A stretch of 64,000 nucleotides of DNA from Trogon surrucura. Its lineage: Eukaryota > Chordata > Aves > Trogoniformes > Trogonidae. A program made the translations under genes and the position numbers. Shown here one piece after another: positions 20,333-30,214 of the stretch. The DNA is taken from positions 2,553,135-2,617,134 of the forward strand of contig JAJGST010000022.1 of the NCBI GenBank assembly GCA_020746105.1, in the 5' to 3' direction. Every line of letters begins with the position of its first letter. Within the stretch, counting starts at the first letter, position 1. The notes beneath the pieces were generated by a model. That model saw only the letters and a program-made list of their open reading frames with translations. It searched no databases and was not told the DNA's origin.

Positions 20333-21397
20333 AAAAATATACATTTAGTATAAACTGAGTGATCACGAGAGTTTCGTCCCTTTTTTCGCCCTTTTTGCCC
20401 TTTTTCTGCAATGGCCGGTGTTCAGAGAGGACTCCATCTGACTTCCTGCTTTTGACTGGGATCCTAAGTTCCCGTATCCAGCTCCTCGTAGCCACTGAGC
20501 CTGGGGCTTCCCTAGTGCCTCCCGCTCTGCAGTATCAGTGGTGATTGCTGTCGGGAGAGGGAGTTGGGTTTGATATCGGGCTACTATCTATAGTTGTATA
20601 TAGTTCTCTACTCCTGTCTTTTCACCATTATTTCCATTATTTTCCTTAAAGCTGTTCTAGTTTTTCTTCTCTAACCCTGTATTGGGTCAGACTGAGGTGG
20701 AGTTAATCTTCCCACAACAGCTCTCTCTCTCCGTGCTGTGTTTCTTCGAGCGGTAGCTATAAGGGTGTCGATAGCACCCCAGTGTTTTGGCTACTGCTAA
20801 GCGGTGCCCACACAGCACCAAGGCCGTGGTTTGATGTTCTCCCAGTAGTAGGTTGTGTGTGATCAACATGTTGGGAGGAGATACAGCTGGGCCAACTGAC
20901 CCAAATTGACCAAAGGGGTATTCCATACCATATGACGTCAGCTCAGATATAAAGGGAGAAGGCAGAGGGAAGTGGGGGGTGGCATTCGCTGTTTGTGTTT
21001 GTCCTCCGGAGAAACCGTTACGCGTGTTGGAGCCCTGCTTCCTGGGAAAGTGGCCGGACATCGCCCGCCGATGGGAAGTAGAGAACAATCTTTGTTCCAT
21101 TCTGCTTTGCTTCCGCGTGCGGCAATTGCTATATTAAACTGCTTTTTATCTTTACCCACGGGCTTCTTGTTACATCTCACCTCTCCCCTGTCCATCTAAA
21201 AAGGGGAGTGATAGAGCGGCTTTGGTGAGCTCCTGGCCTCCAGCCAGGGCCAAACCACCACACCTGTTATTATTAATAACGGACAAACCCGTAAGTCTCT
21301 CTCCCTCGTTCCCTTTTCTTTTCCCCTTTGGGGGGGGAAGAGGGAGTTAGAGAGCATCTGTCCGCGTTAGTGGCCGGCCCAGCCCTAACCCGCGACA
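20333..21397 (+). repeat. ERVL 5' LTR (provirus A), split by a solo LTR
   Basis: 20333-20677 plus 21286-21397 match the ERVL LTR at 25629-26456 and end CTAACCCGCGACA. The first ~350 bases are missing on this side. A 608-bp LTR is inserted at duplication AACCC. The primer site follows after GATTTTT. Confidence 0.85.
20678..21285 (+). mobile_element. Solo LTR nested in ERVL LTR (608 bp)
   Basis: TGTATTGGGT ... AATAACGGACA, flanked by AACCC (20673-20677, 21286-21290). A TATA-like GATATAAAGGG near 20947 and a GACGTCA CRE-like site at 20934-20940 precede it. Its end (GCCAGGGCCAAACCACCACAC) resembles ERVL-type LTRs, so it is probably another ERVL subfamily. Confidence 0.85.
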
Positions 21398-21404
21398 GAT
21401 TTTT

Positions 21405-21422
21405 TGGTGCCCAACATGGGGC
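21405..21422 (+). other. Primer binding site of ERVL provirus A
   Basis: TGGTGCCCAACATGGGGC, seven bases after the LTR end. It differs from the tRNA-Lys(1,2) site at two CpG-decay-type positions. The same 18 bases occur in provirus B (31946-31929), so both changes may be fixed in the family. The primer assignment is tentative. Confidence 0.6.
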
Positions 21423-21555
21423 AAAGAAAACAAACACCAATCAGTCTCAGAATATTTTACTAGTTACTTAGATACAACTGAGCTCTGATATATTGCCCAT
21501 ATAGTTTAAATTCCATCCGGCACAGTTGAGAGCATTTCTTTGAACAACTCACATC

Positions 21556-22896
21556 ATGTTATCGTTCGGTGAAATGTTATGTCATGTCCTTTTAAATGTG
21601 GGTTCCTCATTAGGTGTCAAAATTTTGTCCAAACTCTCGAGTGTGATTTGGTTTATCTTTCTGTGGTCTGTCTGTTCTGGTTACATGACGAGAATTTTCA
21701 CTGCGCTGAGTTTTTTAGTGTTGGTGTATTCCACAATAATTTGTGTGATCGGCATACTTGAATACCTTAAGAGCACAATGATGAATTTTGTTTCTAACTA
21801 CACTTTCAATTTCACCTTAGGAAATTATACTCATTTGTTTGTTAATCTGGGTCTACCAGGTTTTGAGGATTGTGATTGTGAATGCAGTTATTTTGATCAA
21901 AAGACTGAATTGTTATTGATTCTGATGTTAATGCCCATGAATCTCTTGACATTGTGGCGTTTCTGTAGGAATTTGTGCAAGTCATGGAGTATCAGTGTGT
22001 CCTTTAGCACTCAGTGTGTATCAGCAAAAGTTGCCCCTGTGACTAGAAAGAAACATCGGAAAAAGTCAATTGCCCTAACAACAGATAACACAACTCCAGG
22101 ACAAAGTCCTTCTAAAGTAGCACCATCAGATAACTCAGATTCAGACCCAGGAAAGAAAGCTGGTATCCCTGTGACTGGGAAGAAACATCTAACAAAGACA
22201 AATCGCCCAACATCAGATGATTCTGATCCAGTAAGGGGTCCTTCCTAAACCGAAGTCATCAGATAGTTCAGAGCCAGAATCAGAAGCAGCTGTCAAACCT
22301 TTAATTCTGGGGGACATGCGAGATGTGAGAAAGGACTTTGGCCGTCGTGAGGGTGAATAATATTACAGGTGGTTACTCCGATGCTGGGATAAAGGAGCCG
22401 ATACTATTAATCTGAACGGTAAAGAAGCCAAACAGCTGGGATCCCTGTCTGGAGACGCAGGTGTTGACACGGAACTTGCGAAAGAAGGCAACAGTCTCAG
22501 CCTCTGGAGATGACTTTTGACAGCTATTAAGAGCCGGTATACCCACAAGGGTGATATTCCCATCTATGCAACCAACTGGACCAGCATGGAAGAAGGCATT
22601 AAGTACCTGAGAGAACTAGCAGTGAGAGAGGTGATTTACAGCGATCCACAAACAATTTTAAACCCTGATGAAATGCCCTGCCACAAACCCGTTATTCAGA
22701 TGTTTGTGAGGAGTGCCCCACCAGTGTATAAGCACACCTTGTCAACAATGATCTGGGCATTAGATGGAGATGATCGGGTACCAACAGTGAGTGAAGTGGC
22801 CAACAAAGCACGACAGTATGAAGACAGTACTGCCAATCCCCAACAAATTCAGATTGCTGCTGTGAAAAAAAATTAATTGAGGAAAACAACAGAAAA
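21556..22896 (+). pseudogene. gag: ERVL gag of provirus A with hydrophobic leader
   Basis: Open for 230 codons from ATG 21556, then shifted near 22240, with further stops at about 22360 and 22515; a last frame runs 22517-22876. The first ~150 residues hold three hydrophobic stretches (VIWFIFLWS, ALSFLVLVYSTIICVIGIL, LLLILMLMPMNLL) and three NXT sites (NYT, NFT, NYT). A Ser/Asp/Lys-rich linker follows with two GKK/RKKH repeats. The capsid-like part includes SRYTHKGDIPIYATNWTSM and EMPCHKPVIQMFVRSAPPVY. The gene stops at a sudden join to a class II RT at 22897. Provirus B has the same architecture. Confidence 0.75.
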
Positions 22897-24060
22897 CAGC
22901 AATTATTTATCATTACATGGATTATATTTTGCTTGCAACAAAACAGCCTTTGAATGAAGCCGACTTAGCCTGGTTCACTGCTCAATTGAGTCAAAAAGTT
23001 CTTGTGGTGGCCCCAAAAAAGGTACAACGAACTACACGCTGGAAATATTTGGGTTGGCTAATATCAGGCTCACAGATAAGGCCGCAGAAGATCACATTAC
23101 ACACAAACATCCAGACATTACATGACACTCAAAAATTGTTGGGAGATTTGCAATGGGTGCGAAACATTGTTGGAATCACCAGTGACGACTTACTTCCATT
23201 TTTACCGTGGCTGCAAGGCACAAAAGCTAACAGTCCCCGTTCTTGCTCAGCAGAACAAACAAAAGCGCTTGAACAAGTAACTGCTAAATTACAAACAGGA
23301 TGAAGCGCACGCCGTCTTGAGGATCGCCCCCTGTCATTGCTTATCATCAATACATATTCCAAACCTCTTGCCATTGTGCTTCAATGGCAAAAAGAAAAAG
23401 GGGGAAGAATCCCCTGGAGAGTCAGCAAGAATAATAGAATGGGTATTCTTACCAGTGCAACCTAAATTTCGCCTAATGAGAAGAAAAGAAGCCATCGCCA
23501 CGTTGATCCGAAAAGGCCGATCTCGAATAACGGAAATAGATGGGTTGGAGCCGGCAGACATTAGTATTCCTGTTAGAAATGAAGACTTGGAATGGCAACT
23601 GCGGCACTCCATCGAAATCCAGGAAGCATTGCTGGGCTACTCTGGTCTGGTTCACAACAAGCATCCTAAGGGCCCACTATGGCAAGTAATTGAGCAACAC
23701 AAATGGCTAGAAAAACCCCTGTGCTCAAAGCAACCAGTGGATGGAAGGACGGTCTTCACAGACGCAGGACGGAAGACGAGAAGTGCATCATGTGTATGGC
23801 AACAACAGGGAGCGTAGAAACAGCATACAGTCCAGGGTGACGTTGCAGATAGCTTACAAATACTCGAACTGAAAGCTGTGTGTTGGGCTTTCCAGAATTG
23901 GAGCAAAGAGCCTCTCAATGTGATTTCTAATTCCTTATATGTTGTTGGGGTTGTACAAAGGATTGAAGACGCACTTCTGCGGAAAATGCAGAACCAGCGT
24001 CTGGGGGAATTGTTCATGCAGTTGCGTCACACTCTGAGACAGCGGTGACATCCGTATTGT
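22897..24060 (+). pseudogene. pol: pol RT thumb and RNase H, class II ERV copy I
   Basis: The join at ~22897 places RT palm (YIIT-W-MDYILLAT; catalytic text YxMDY rather than YMDD) after ERVL gag. The RT thumb KYLGWLISGSQIRPQKITLH and DTQKLLGDLQWVRNIVGI is open to 23303. RNase H starts VFTDAGRKTRSA (about 23755). A stop at 23815 and another near 24048 break it, and the third acidic site reads ISNSLYV with Asn in place of Asp. It is an old relative of the H provirus at 45338-47835. Confidence 0.85.
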
Positions 24061-25020
24061 ATGATACACATGCAAAGTCACCAATGGGAGAACGGCCTTG
24101 GGGAAGGCAATGCACGAGCAGATGAGGCTGTTAGTTGTGCCGTATATGTTCCGCCACAAAATGCCTTTGAGAAAGCAAGAAGTAGCCATGAAATGTTTCA
24201 CCAAAATGCAAAAGCATTGCATCGTCAGTTCCACATAACCCTAATGGATGCAAAGGGAATTGTTCGCGCATGCCCTCCGTGTAGTCATCATGGCCCGGGA
24301 CTTGGTTTAGGGACAAACTCAAAGGGCCTAAATGCCTTAGAGATTTGGCAGATGGATGTGACCCATGTTCCTGAATTTGGGAGACTAAAATATGTTCATG
24401 TAACTATAGATAGGTATTCAAAGTTCGTATGGGCCACAGCACAAGCAGGAGAAAAGGCGCTCCATGTAGACAGACACTTGTCTGTCTGTTTCGCAATTAT
24501 GGGAGTGCCTACAGAAATTAAAACGGACAATGGCCCTGCGTACATTGGCCAACGAGTAGCTAGGTTTATGCAGAAATGGGGAGTGAGACACACCACGGGA
24601 ATTCCACACTCTCCAACAGGACAGGCTATTGTAGAAAAGGCAAATCGTACGGTAAAAGAATATTTAGCAAAACAAAAACAGAGTGATGACGTGGATGTCG
24701 TAAGCCGATTATCTAAAGTACTCTTTACCCTAAACTTTCTTTCTTTAACAGAAGGTAGAAAGGATCCTGCCGTTGTTATACATCATTCCACCATAAAAGA
24801 AAGAAGCCCGCAAGCCATCCCAGGGTTGTGCGTATATCATAAAAACATGAGGACCGGAGAATGGGAAGGGCCAAGTCCAGTACTATTTAATGGTAGAGGC
24901 TATATGTGTGTTTCAACAGGAGCAGGACCAGTGTGGGTGCCGAGCCGATTCACGCGAGCCGTACGTCAACAGCGAATGACCGACAACAGTGGTCTTGAGG
25001 GCTACTCACCAGACCCTTAG
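24061..25020 (+). CDS. pol: pol RNase H end plus integrase, class II ERV copy I (open)
   Basis: A 319-residue open frame: RNase H tail (GNARADEAV), then integrase with HHCC zinc finger (SHEMFHQNAKALHRQFH ... CPPC). The catalytic DDE triad is WQMDVTHV, KTDNGPAY and GQAIVEKANR, and the C-terminal domain has GEWEGPSPVLFNGRGYMC. All residues needed for integrase are present, although the rest of the provirus is broken. This copy also shows the uninterrupted sequence of the site where the young provirus entered the H copy (around 24895-24930). As a remnant, translation is unlikely. Confidence 0.8.
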   Translation: MIHMQSHQWENGLGEGNARADEAVSCAVYVPPQNAFEKARSSHEMFHQNAKALHRQFHITLMDAKGIVRACPPCSHHGPGLGLGTNSKGLNALEIWQMDVTHVPEFGRLKYVHVTIDRYSKFVWATAQAGEKALHVDRHLSVCFAIMGVPTEIKTDNGPAYIGQRVARFMQKWGVRHTTGIPHSPTGQAIVEKANRTVKEYLAKQKQSDDVDVVSRLSKVLFTLNFLSLTEGRKDPAVVIHHSTIKERSPQAIPGLCVYHKNMRTGEWEGPSPVLFNGRGYMCVSTGAGPVWVPSRFTRAVRQQRMTDNSGLEGYSPDP

Positions 25021-25188
25021 TGGAGCAAGTTAAAAGAGAACTGAATTTGTTATATTGGGATCCAAGTGTCATTGTTAGACAAATGCTCTCTGGGAGGAGT
25101 TTTGGAAACCAAACGGATCACCAGTCTGTCAAGGTAGCTAGGAATAGTCTGTGTAGTTATTGCGGCTGTACGTTGTTGTTAGGGTTCA
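25021..25188 (+). other. Post-integrase region of class II copy I
   Basis: Text following the pol stop, similar to 37722-37560 on the minus strand of provirus H (QSVKVARNSL ... SYCGY). It could be the start of an accessory or env reading frame; no family is recognised. Confidence 0.5.
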
Positions 25189-25557
25189 TGGTAATAACCA
25201 GCAGAGTGATCTTTCTTTAGCTAAAAGCAAGGTGGGGGAAAACAGCTGCCTCTTGCTTTGTTAGAAGGGTGTGATTAAGGACCAAAGTAGATAGGGAGAC
25301 TCCTTTGCATTCTTCCTTCAGCCCTGGCCAAGTTGTGAGAAGAATTCAAAGGAGCAAACAACATCAGAGGTTCCCGCATTCAAACTTATGTAAGGTTGTT
25401 TATTTAATAGTATAAATGCTGGACCCTCTCGCACCGACTTCAGAAACCTCACTTACGGGTGGACGCACTGCGTAGGACTTCCCAATTGTCGGGAGGGTTC
25501 TCCAGAAACCTCGCTGCAAACAGGGGCTCCCCAGTGACTGTGGATCTGGATGATTTA
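25189..25557 (+). repeat. Segment Z, copy 1 (~369 bp)
   Basis: From TGGTAATAACCAGCAG to CTGGATGATTTA. The same module occurs at 42444-42811 (plus) and 52006-52363 (minus), each time followed downstream in element sense by envelope sequence. It has a TATA-like AGTATAAATGCTGG on this strand and AATAAA on the other. Its ends are not TG...CA, so I do not call it an LTR with confidence. Confidence 0.7.
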
Positions 25558-25572
25558 TGGTGACGGGTGTGA

Positions 25573-25625
25573 GAACTTTGACAGGATGAATTAAGAGTTT
25601 AGTTAAGACATTTTTGGTCATTGGA
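25573..25625 (+). pseudogene. env: env TM sliver
   Basis: About 50 bases matching the TM helix start of the beta-type envelope at 51422-51360 (TGWIKSLVKTL). It is cut by the ERVL LTR that begins at 25629. Confidence 0.65.
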
Positions 25626-25628
25626 GTT

Positions 25629-26456
25629 TGTCGCGGGTTAGGGCTGGGCCGGCCACTAACGCGGACATACGCTCTCTAACTCCCTCTTCCCCCTCCCTAA
25701 ACGGGAAGAGAAAAGGGAATGAGGCAGAGAGGTTTACGAGTTAGAGAAGAAAAACAACTAGAACAGCTTTAATGAAAATAAGGGAAATAATGGTGAAAAG
25801 ATAAAAGTAAAGAAAGATATACAACTATAGATAGTAGCCTGATATCAAACCCAGCTCCCTCCCCTGACAGACGTCACCATTGATGCTGCAGAGCAGGAGG
25901 CACTGGGGAAGGCCCCGTCGCAGCGGCGGCGGGAGCGGGAGCTGGATACAGGGAGCTGGATTCGGGAACTCAGGATCCGGGTCAAAAGCAGGAAGTCAGA
26001 TGGAGTCCTCTATGGACACCGACCGTTGCAGAAAAGGAGGGCGAAAAGGCCGAAAAGGGACAAACAAAAGGAACGAAACTCCCGTGATCACTCAATTCAT
26101 ACTAAATATGACGTATATGAGATGGAATACTCTCGTTGGTCACCTGTCCTGTCTATTACCCCCCAGAGGTGCAACCTTTTAGTTCCTTGTGCCCCCTCTT
26201 ACTACCCAGCACCCTCAGCGTGGCACACAAGAGCCAGCAGTGGCCTTGGTCACTATAGGAATAAGTACCAGCAAGAGCCTTTCTGCATCCCAGTCCCAGG
26301 CAGTAACTGTAAACATCAGGTGTTATCACGGCCATTTGTAGACACTGTCTGCAAAAACATGCTGCTGACTTCAGAACGTGCAACCTTTTTGGAAGACACT
26401 GAACTGGAAAGTAAAAATCACTAAACTGGACTGGGTTTTTAGGTAAACCCAGGACA
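25629..26456 (-). repeat. 3' LTR of ERVL provirus B (828 bp)
   Basis: Minus sense TGTCCTGGGTTTACC ... CTAACCCGCGACA. The purine-rich AATAAGGAGTGGAA just upstream (26470-26457) is the likely polypurine tract. It matches provirus A's LTR and the fragment at 12582-13058. Confidence 0.88.
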
Positions 26457-26775
26457 TTCCACTCCTTATTCCATACCATTTACGTCATACTGATCACGAG
26501 CTAATGATCTACTTATTGGAAAAGTTCAGTAAGTTCATGAAGTTCAAAATCGTGGGTTCCATCCATCATAGCAGTCTCTCAGGGCAGGAAAGTTCATGTG
26601 AGATTCGTTACAGTTCGTGTCCATAGGTTGTAGCTTCACTTCGAAGAAGTCACTGGACGTCACTCGATGAGGCTACCTCAGTTGCTCGATGTCACTCGAT
26701 GAGGTCAGCTCTGGTCATCACCGGCTATTATTCAGAAAAATACTTATTGAACACTGTTAGCATTATGTAACAACA
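26457..26775 (-). other. Non-coding region between integrase and 3' LTR of provirus B
   Basis: No envelope motif. It has a short direct repeat, TCACTCGATGAGG, at about 26657-26669 and 26690-26702. Confidence 0.6.
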
Positions 26776-27500
26776 TCATACAGGATTAAATCGAGTATTC
26801 TCACCCAGAGTTAAATTTCCTTGAGATACACATTGAACTTCACCATCTTTCATCATCACCCACCAAGTAGTTCCAGGTCCTTGAGCAAAAGCAACCCCAT
26901 GACAGGCTTTGCCGTTGCCCGAAGCAGGAAATACCCAGACAGTCTTCCCCAAAAAATTCCTTTCATACACCACAGGGACTTTATCTCCCTCTACTGTATG
27001 TAAAGGCTCTGAATGAGCAGGACCAGCACGATTGATGGACCCTCTGGTGTTAACTAACCAGGTGGCGTGTGCTAAATGCTTGTCCCAGTTTTTAAAAGTT
27101 CCACCTCCCATTGCTTTCAGAGTAGTTTTTAACAGTCCATTGTATCGTTCAATTTTCCCAGACGCTTGTGCATGATAAGGGATATGATATACCCATTCAA
27201 TACCATGTTCTTTAGCCCAGTTGTCTATAAGATTTTGAAATTAGTCCCATTATCTGATTCAATTCTTTCTGGAGTACCATGTCGCCACAAGATCTGCTTT
27301 CTAGGCCCAAGATAGTGTTTCGGGCAGTGGCGTGAGGCACGGGATATGTTACTAACCATCCAGTATTTGTTTCCACCATAGTGAGCACATAGCGCTTACC
27401 CTGGCGAGTTAGGGGAAGTGTGATGTAATCAATCTGCCAGGTCTCCCCATACCTATATTTTAACCATCGTTCCCCATACCACAAAGGTTTTAATCACTTA
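26776..27500 (-). pseudogene. pol: pol integrase of ERVL provirus B
   Basis: Integrase core begins GERWLKYRYGETWQIDYITL (first catalytic Asp) and shifts near 27300 after ATARNTILGLE; the D-N-G region near 27245 is in another frame. From 27111 a 111-residue frame has HLAHATWLVNTRGS, GDKVPVVYERNFLGKTVWV and GTTWWVMMKDGEVQC, the ERVL C-terminal integrase domain. A stop at ~27496 separates the zinc-binding domain, which lies in the RNase H frame. Confidence 0.85.
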
Positions 27501-28441
27501 GCTTGTTTAATTTCGGCACATATTTCAGAAACATGGATAACATGCGCAATAGCGTCCATAGTTAAATCCACCCCTCGGTCACGAGGCCACCTGTATGTTC
27601 CATCTCTTCCCTGAAGTCCTGAAGTGTCATGGGCCCACCGAGCTAGAAACAGTTCACTTTTATGTTCCCAGTCCAAGTCTATTTGGAACACTTGAGCAGC
27701 CTGATCCACTTGCTGGTTGTGTCGATGTTCCTCAGTGGCATGATATTTGGGCACGTGAGCATCTACGTGACGTACCTTTACAACTAAGTTCTCTAGCCGA
27801 GCAGCAATGCCTTGCCATAGTTCAGCAGCCCAAATACGCTTCCCTCTGCGCTGCCAGTTATTGTGCTTCCACGGTTTTAACCAACCCCCAAAAGCATTTG
27901 CCACCATCCGTGAGTCAGTATAGAGATAGAGCATTGGCCATTTTTCCCGTTCAGCAATGTCTAAGGCCAGCTGGATGGCTTTTACCTCTGCAAACTGACT
28001 CGATCCACCTTCTCCCTCAGCTGCCTCTGCAACGCGTCGTGTGGGACTCCACACAGCAGGTTTCCACTTACGACCACTTCCTACAAGGCGGCAAGATCCA
28101 TCAGTAAATAGGGCATACTGCTTTTCATTATCTGGTAACTGATTATATGGTGGAGCTTCCTCAGCACATGTCACCACCTCCTTAGGGGGCACTGCAAGGT
28201 CTTTACCTTGTGGCCAGTCTGCGATTACCTCTAAAAGTCCTGGACGATTGTGATGACCCATTCGAGCTCTCTGTGTAATTAGGGCAGTCCATTTACTCCA
28301 TGTAGCATCGGTGGCATGATGTGTGGAAGGAACTTTACTCTTGAACATCCAGTTTAGGACTGCTATTCGTGGTACTAGGAGAAGCTGTGCCTCAGTACCA
28401 ATCACTTCCGAAGCAGCTTTAACTCCTTCATATGCGCCCAA
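27494..28441 (-). pseudogene. pol: pol RNase H and integrase zinc domain of ERVL provirus B
   Basis: A 315-residue open frame. RT connection (WSKWTALITQRARMGHH) leads to RNase H with YALFTDGSC, FAEVKAIQLALD, LYTDSRMVANAF, VRHVDAHVP and NQQVDQAAQ, all acidic positions retained. Then comes the integrase HHCC (WAHDTSGLQG ... EICAEIKQAK). It ends at a stop where intact relatives read on. Confidence 0.87.
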
Positions 28442-28504
28442 TATTTCTTTTTCAGTTGCAGTATAGTTGGCCTCAGAGCCTCTATATTTTCTGCTCCAAA
28501 ATCC

Positions 28505-29569
28505 TTATGGTCGACCTTGAGTTTCTCCTGGTGCCCTCTGCCAGAGGCTCCAGGCAGGACCATTGTCCCCAGCTGCGGTGTATAGCAAATTTTTAATATC
28601 TTGCCCTGTTCGGATTGGCCCAAGAGCTACTGCCTGCACAATCTCTTGTTTGATTTGTTCAAAGGCCTGTTGTTTTTCAGGGCCCCATTGAAATTTGTTT
28701 TTCTCTCGAGTCACATCAAAAAGAGGTTTCACAATCTGACTATAACCAGGAATATGCATTCTCCAGAAACCCACAGTACCTAAGAAGGATTGTGTTTCTT
28801 TTTTGTTAGTTGGTGGCAACATAGCTGATATTGTGTCAATCACGACTATTGGGATCTGGCGACGCCCATCTTGCCATTTCACTCCCAAATACTGGATCTC
28901 TCGTGCAGGTCCCTTGACCTTGCTTCTCTTTATGGCAAAACCAGCATCTAAAAGAATCTCAATTATTTTCTTACCTTTCGTGAAAACTTCTTCTGCTGTG
29001 TTACCCCATACGATGACATCATCGATGTATTGCAGATGTTCTGGAGCTCCACACCTCTCCAGGGCAGTATGGATCAGTCCATGGCAGCTGGTAGGGCTGT
29101 GTTTCCACCCCTGGGGCAATCGATTTCAGGTGTACTGGATACCCCTCCAGGTGAAAGCAAACTGCAACCTGCACTCTGCTGCTATAGGAATAGAGCAAAA
29201 CGCATTAGCAATGTCAATTTTGGCATACCACTTAGCTGCCTTGGACTCCAACTCATACTAAAGGTCTAACATGTCCGGAACGGCAGCACTCATCGGTGGC
29301 GTAACCTCATTTAGGCCACGATAGTGTACAGTTAATCTCCATTCTCCATTAGAGTTTCGCACAGGCCAGATAGGACTGTTAAATGGTGAGTGAGCTTTGC
29401 TGATCACTCCTTGGCTTTCTAGTTGACGTATCAGCTTATGGATGGGAACTACAGAGTCTCGGTTGGTACGACAGTGTCGTCGATGCACTGTTTTAGTAGC
29501 AATTGGAACCTGTTGGTCTTCAGTTTTCATCAGCCCTACCACACTAGACTCCTCTGACAGTTTGGGCAA
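28505..29569 (-). pseudogene. pol: pol RT of ERVL provirus B
   Basis: The first piece (29569-29258) has HKLIRQLESQGVISKAHSPF, NSPIWPVRNSNGEWRLTVHY and ends at a stop. Palm text between 29257 and 29120 holds another stop. From 29119: PQGWKHSPTSCHGL and catalytic QYIDDVIVWG, then the thumb FLGTVGFWRMHIPGYSQIV. The Y-I-D-D active site is retained. The frame stops at 28505 and resumes as RNase H. Confidence 0.87.
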
Positions 29570-29623
29570 GCTAGACAGCTGATCAATGTCCTCAGTCTCT
29601 ACAGCTGCTAGGCCAAAAGCCCA

Positions 29624-29941
29624 TCAATACCCTCTTGGATCCTTATAATACCCTTTCTTGAGGAAGTCTATGCCAAGGATGCATGGGGCATTTGGACCAG
29701 TCACTATGGGGTGCTTTTTCCACATATTCCCAGTAAGGCTCATTTCAGCCTCCAACACAGACAGTTTTTGAGAACCACCCATCACTCCAGAAATAGTAAC
29801 AGTTTCAGTACCTGTATGATTCAATGGCATTAGGGTGCACTGTGCACCAGTGTCCATCAGAGCTCTATATTTTCGTGGTTCTAATGTGCCAGGCCACCGA
29901 ATCCACACAGTCCAATAAACTCGGTTGTCCCTCTCCTCCAC
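29624..29941 (-). pseudogene. pro: Aspartic protease of ERVL provirus B
   Basis: Retroviral protease with catalytic LMDTGAQCTLMP and flap-side ISGVMGGS, ending near CILGIDFLKKG. It is open over 105 codons but lacks a proper start and is cut off from RT by a stop at 29624. Confidence 0.82.
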
Positions 29942-30214
29942 CTGGCTGGAGGCAGGGCCCCTCTAATTTTGAGGTTGATTCACGGGGTTTACCTGATTTA
30001 CAGTATTGGTATTAACTACATTTACACTCTGATTTTTCCTTCTCGTGGCAGATTGTTGTCTTCTGTTTGTGTTTCGCAATTTGGATACACGTTCCCATAG
30101 AGCAGAAGTAGGTTTTCCATCCCAGCTCCTCATGTCCTCACCATATCCACGTAGGAAAATCCACAAATCATTCCATGACAAGTTACCATCATTTTTAGTT
30201 GATCTTGAAGGTCT

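Noticed and set aside
27595..28107. A 170-codon plus-strand frame opposite ERVL RNase H
   Set aside because: Antisense shadow; the minus strand has all RNase H and integrase motifs.
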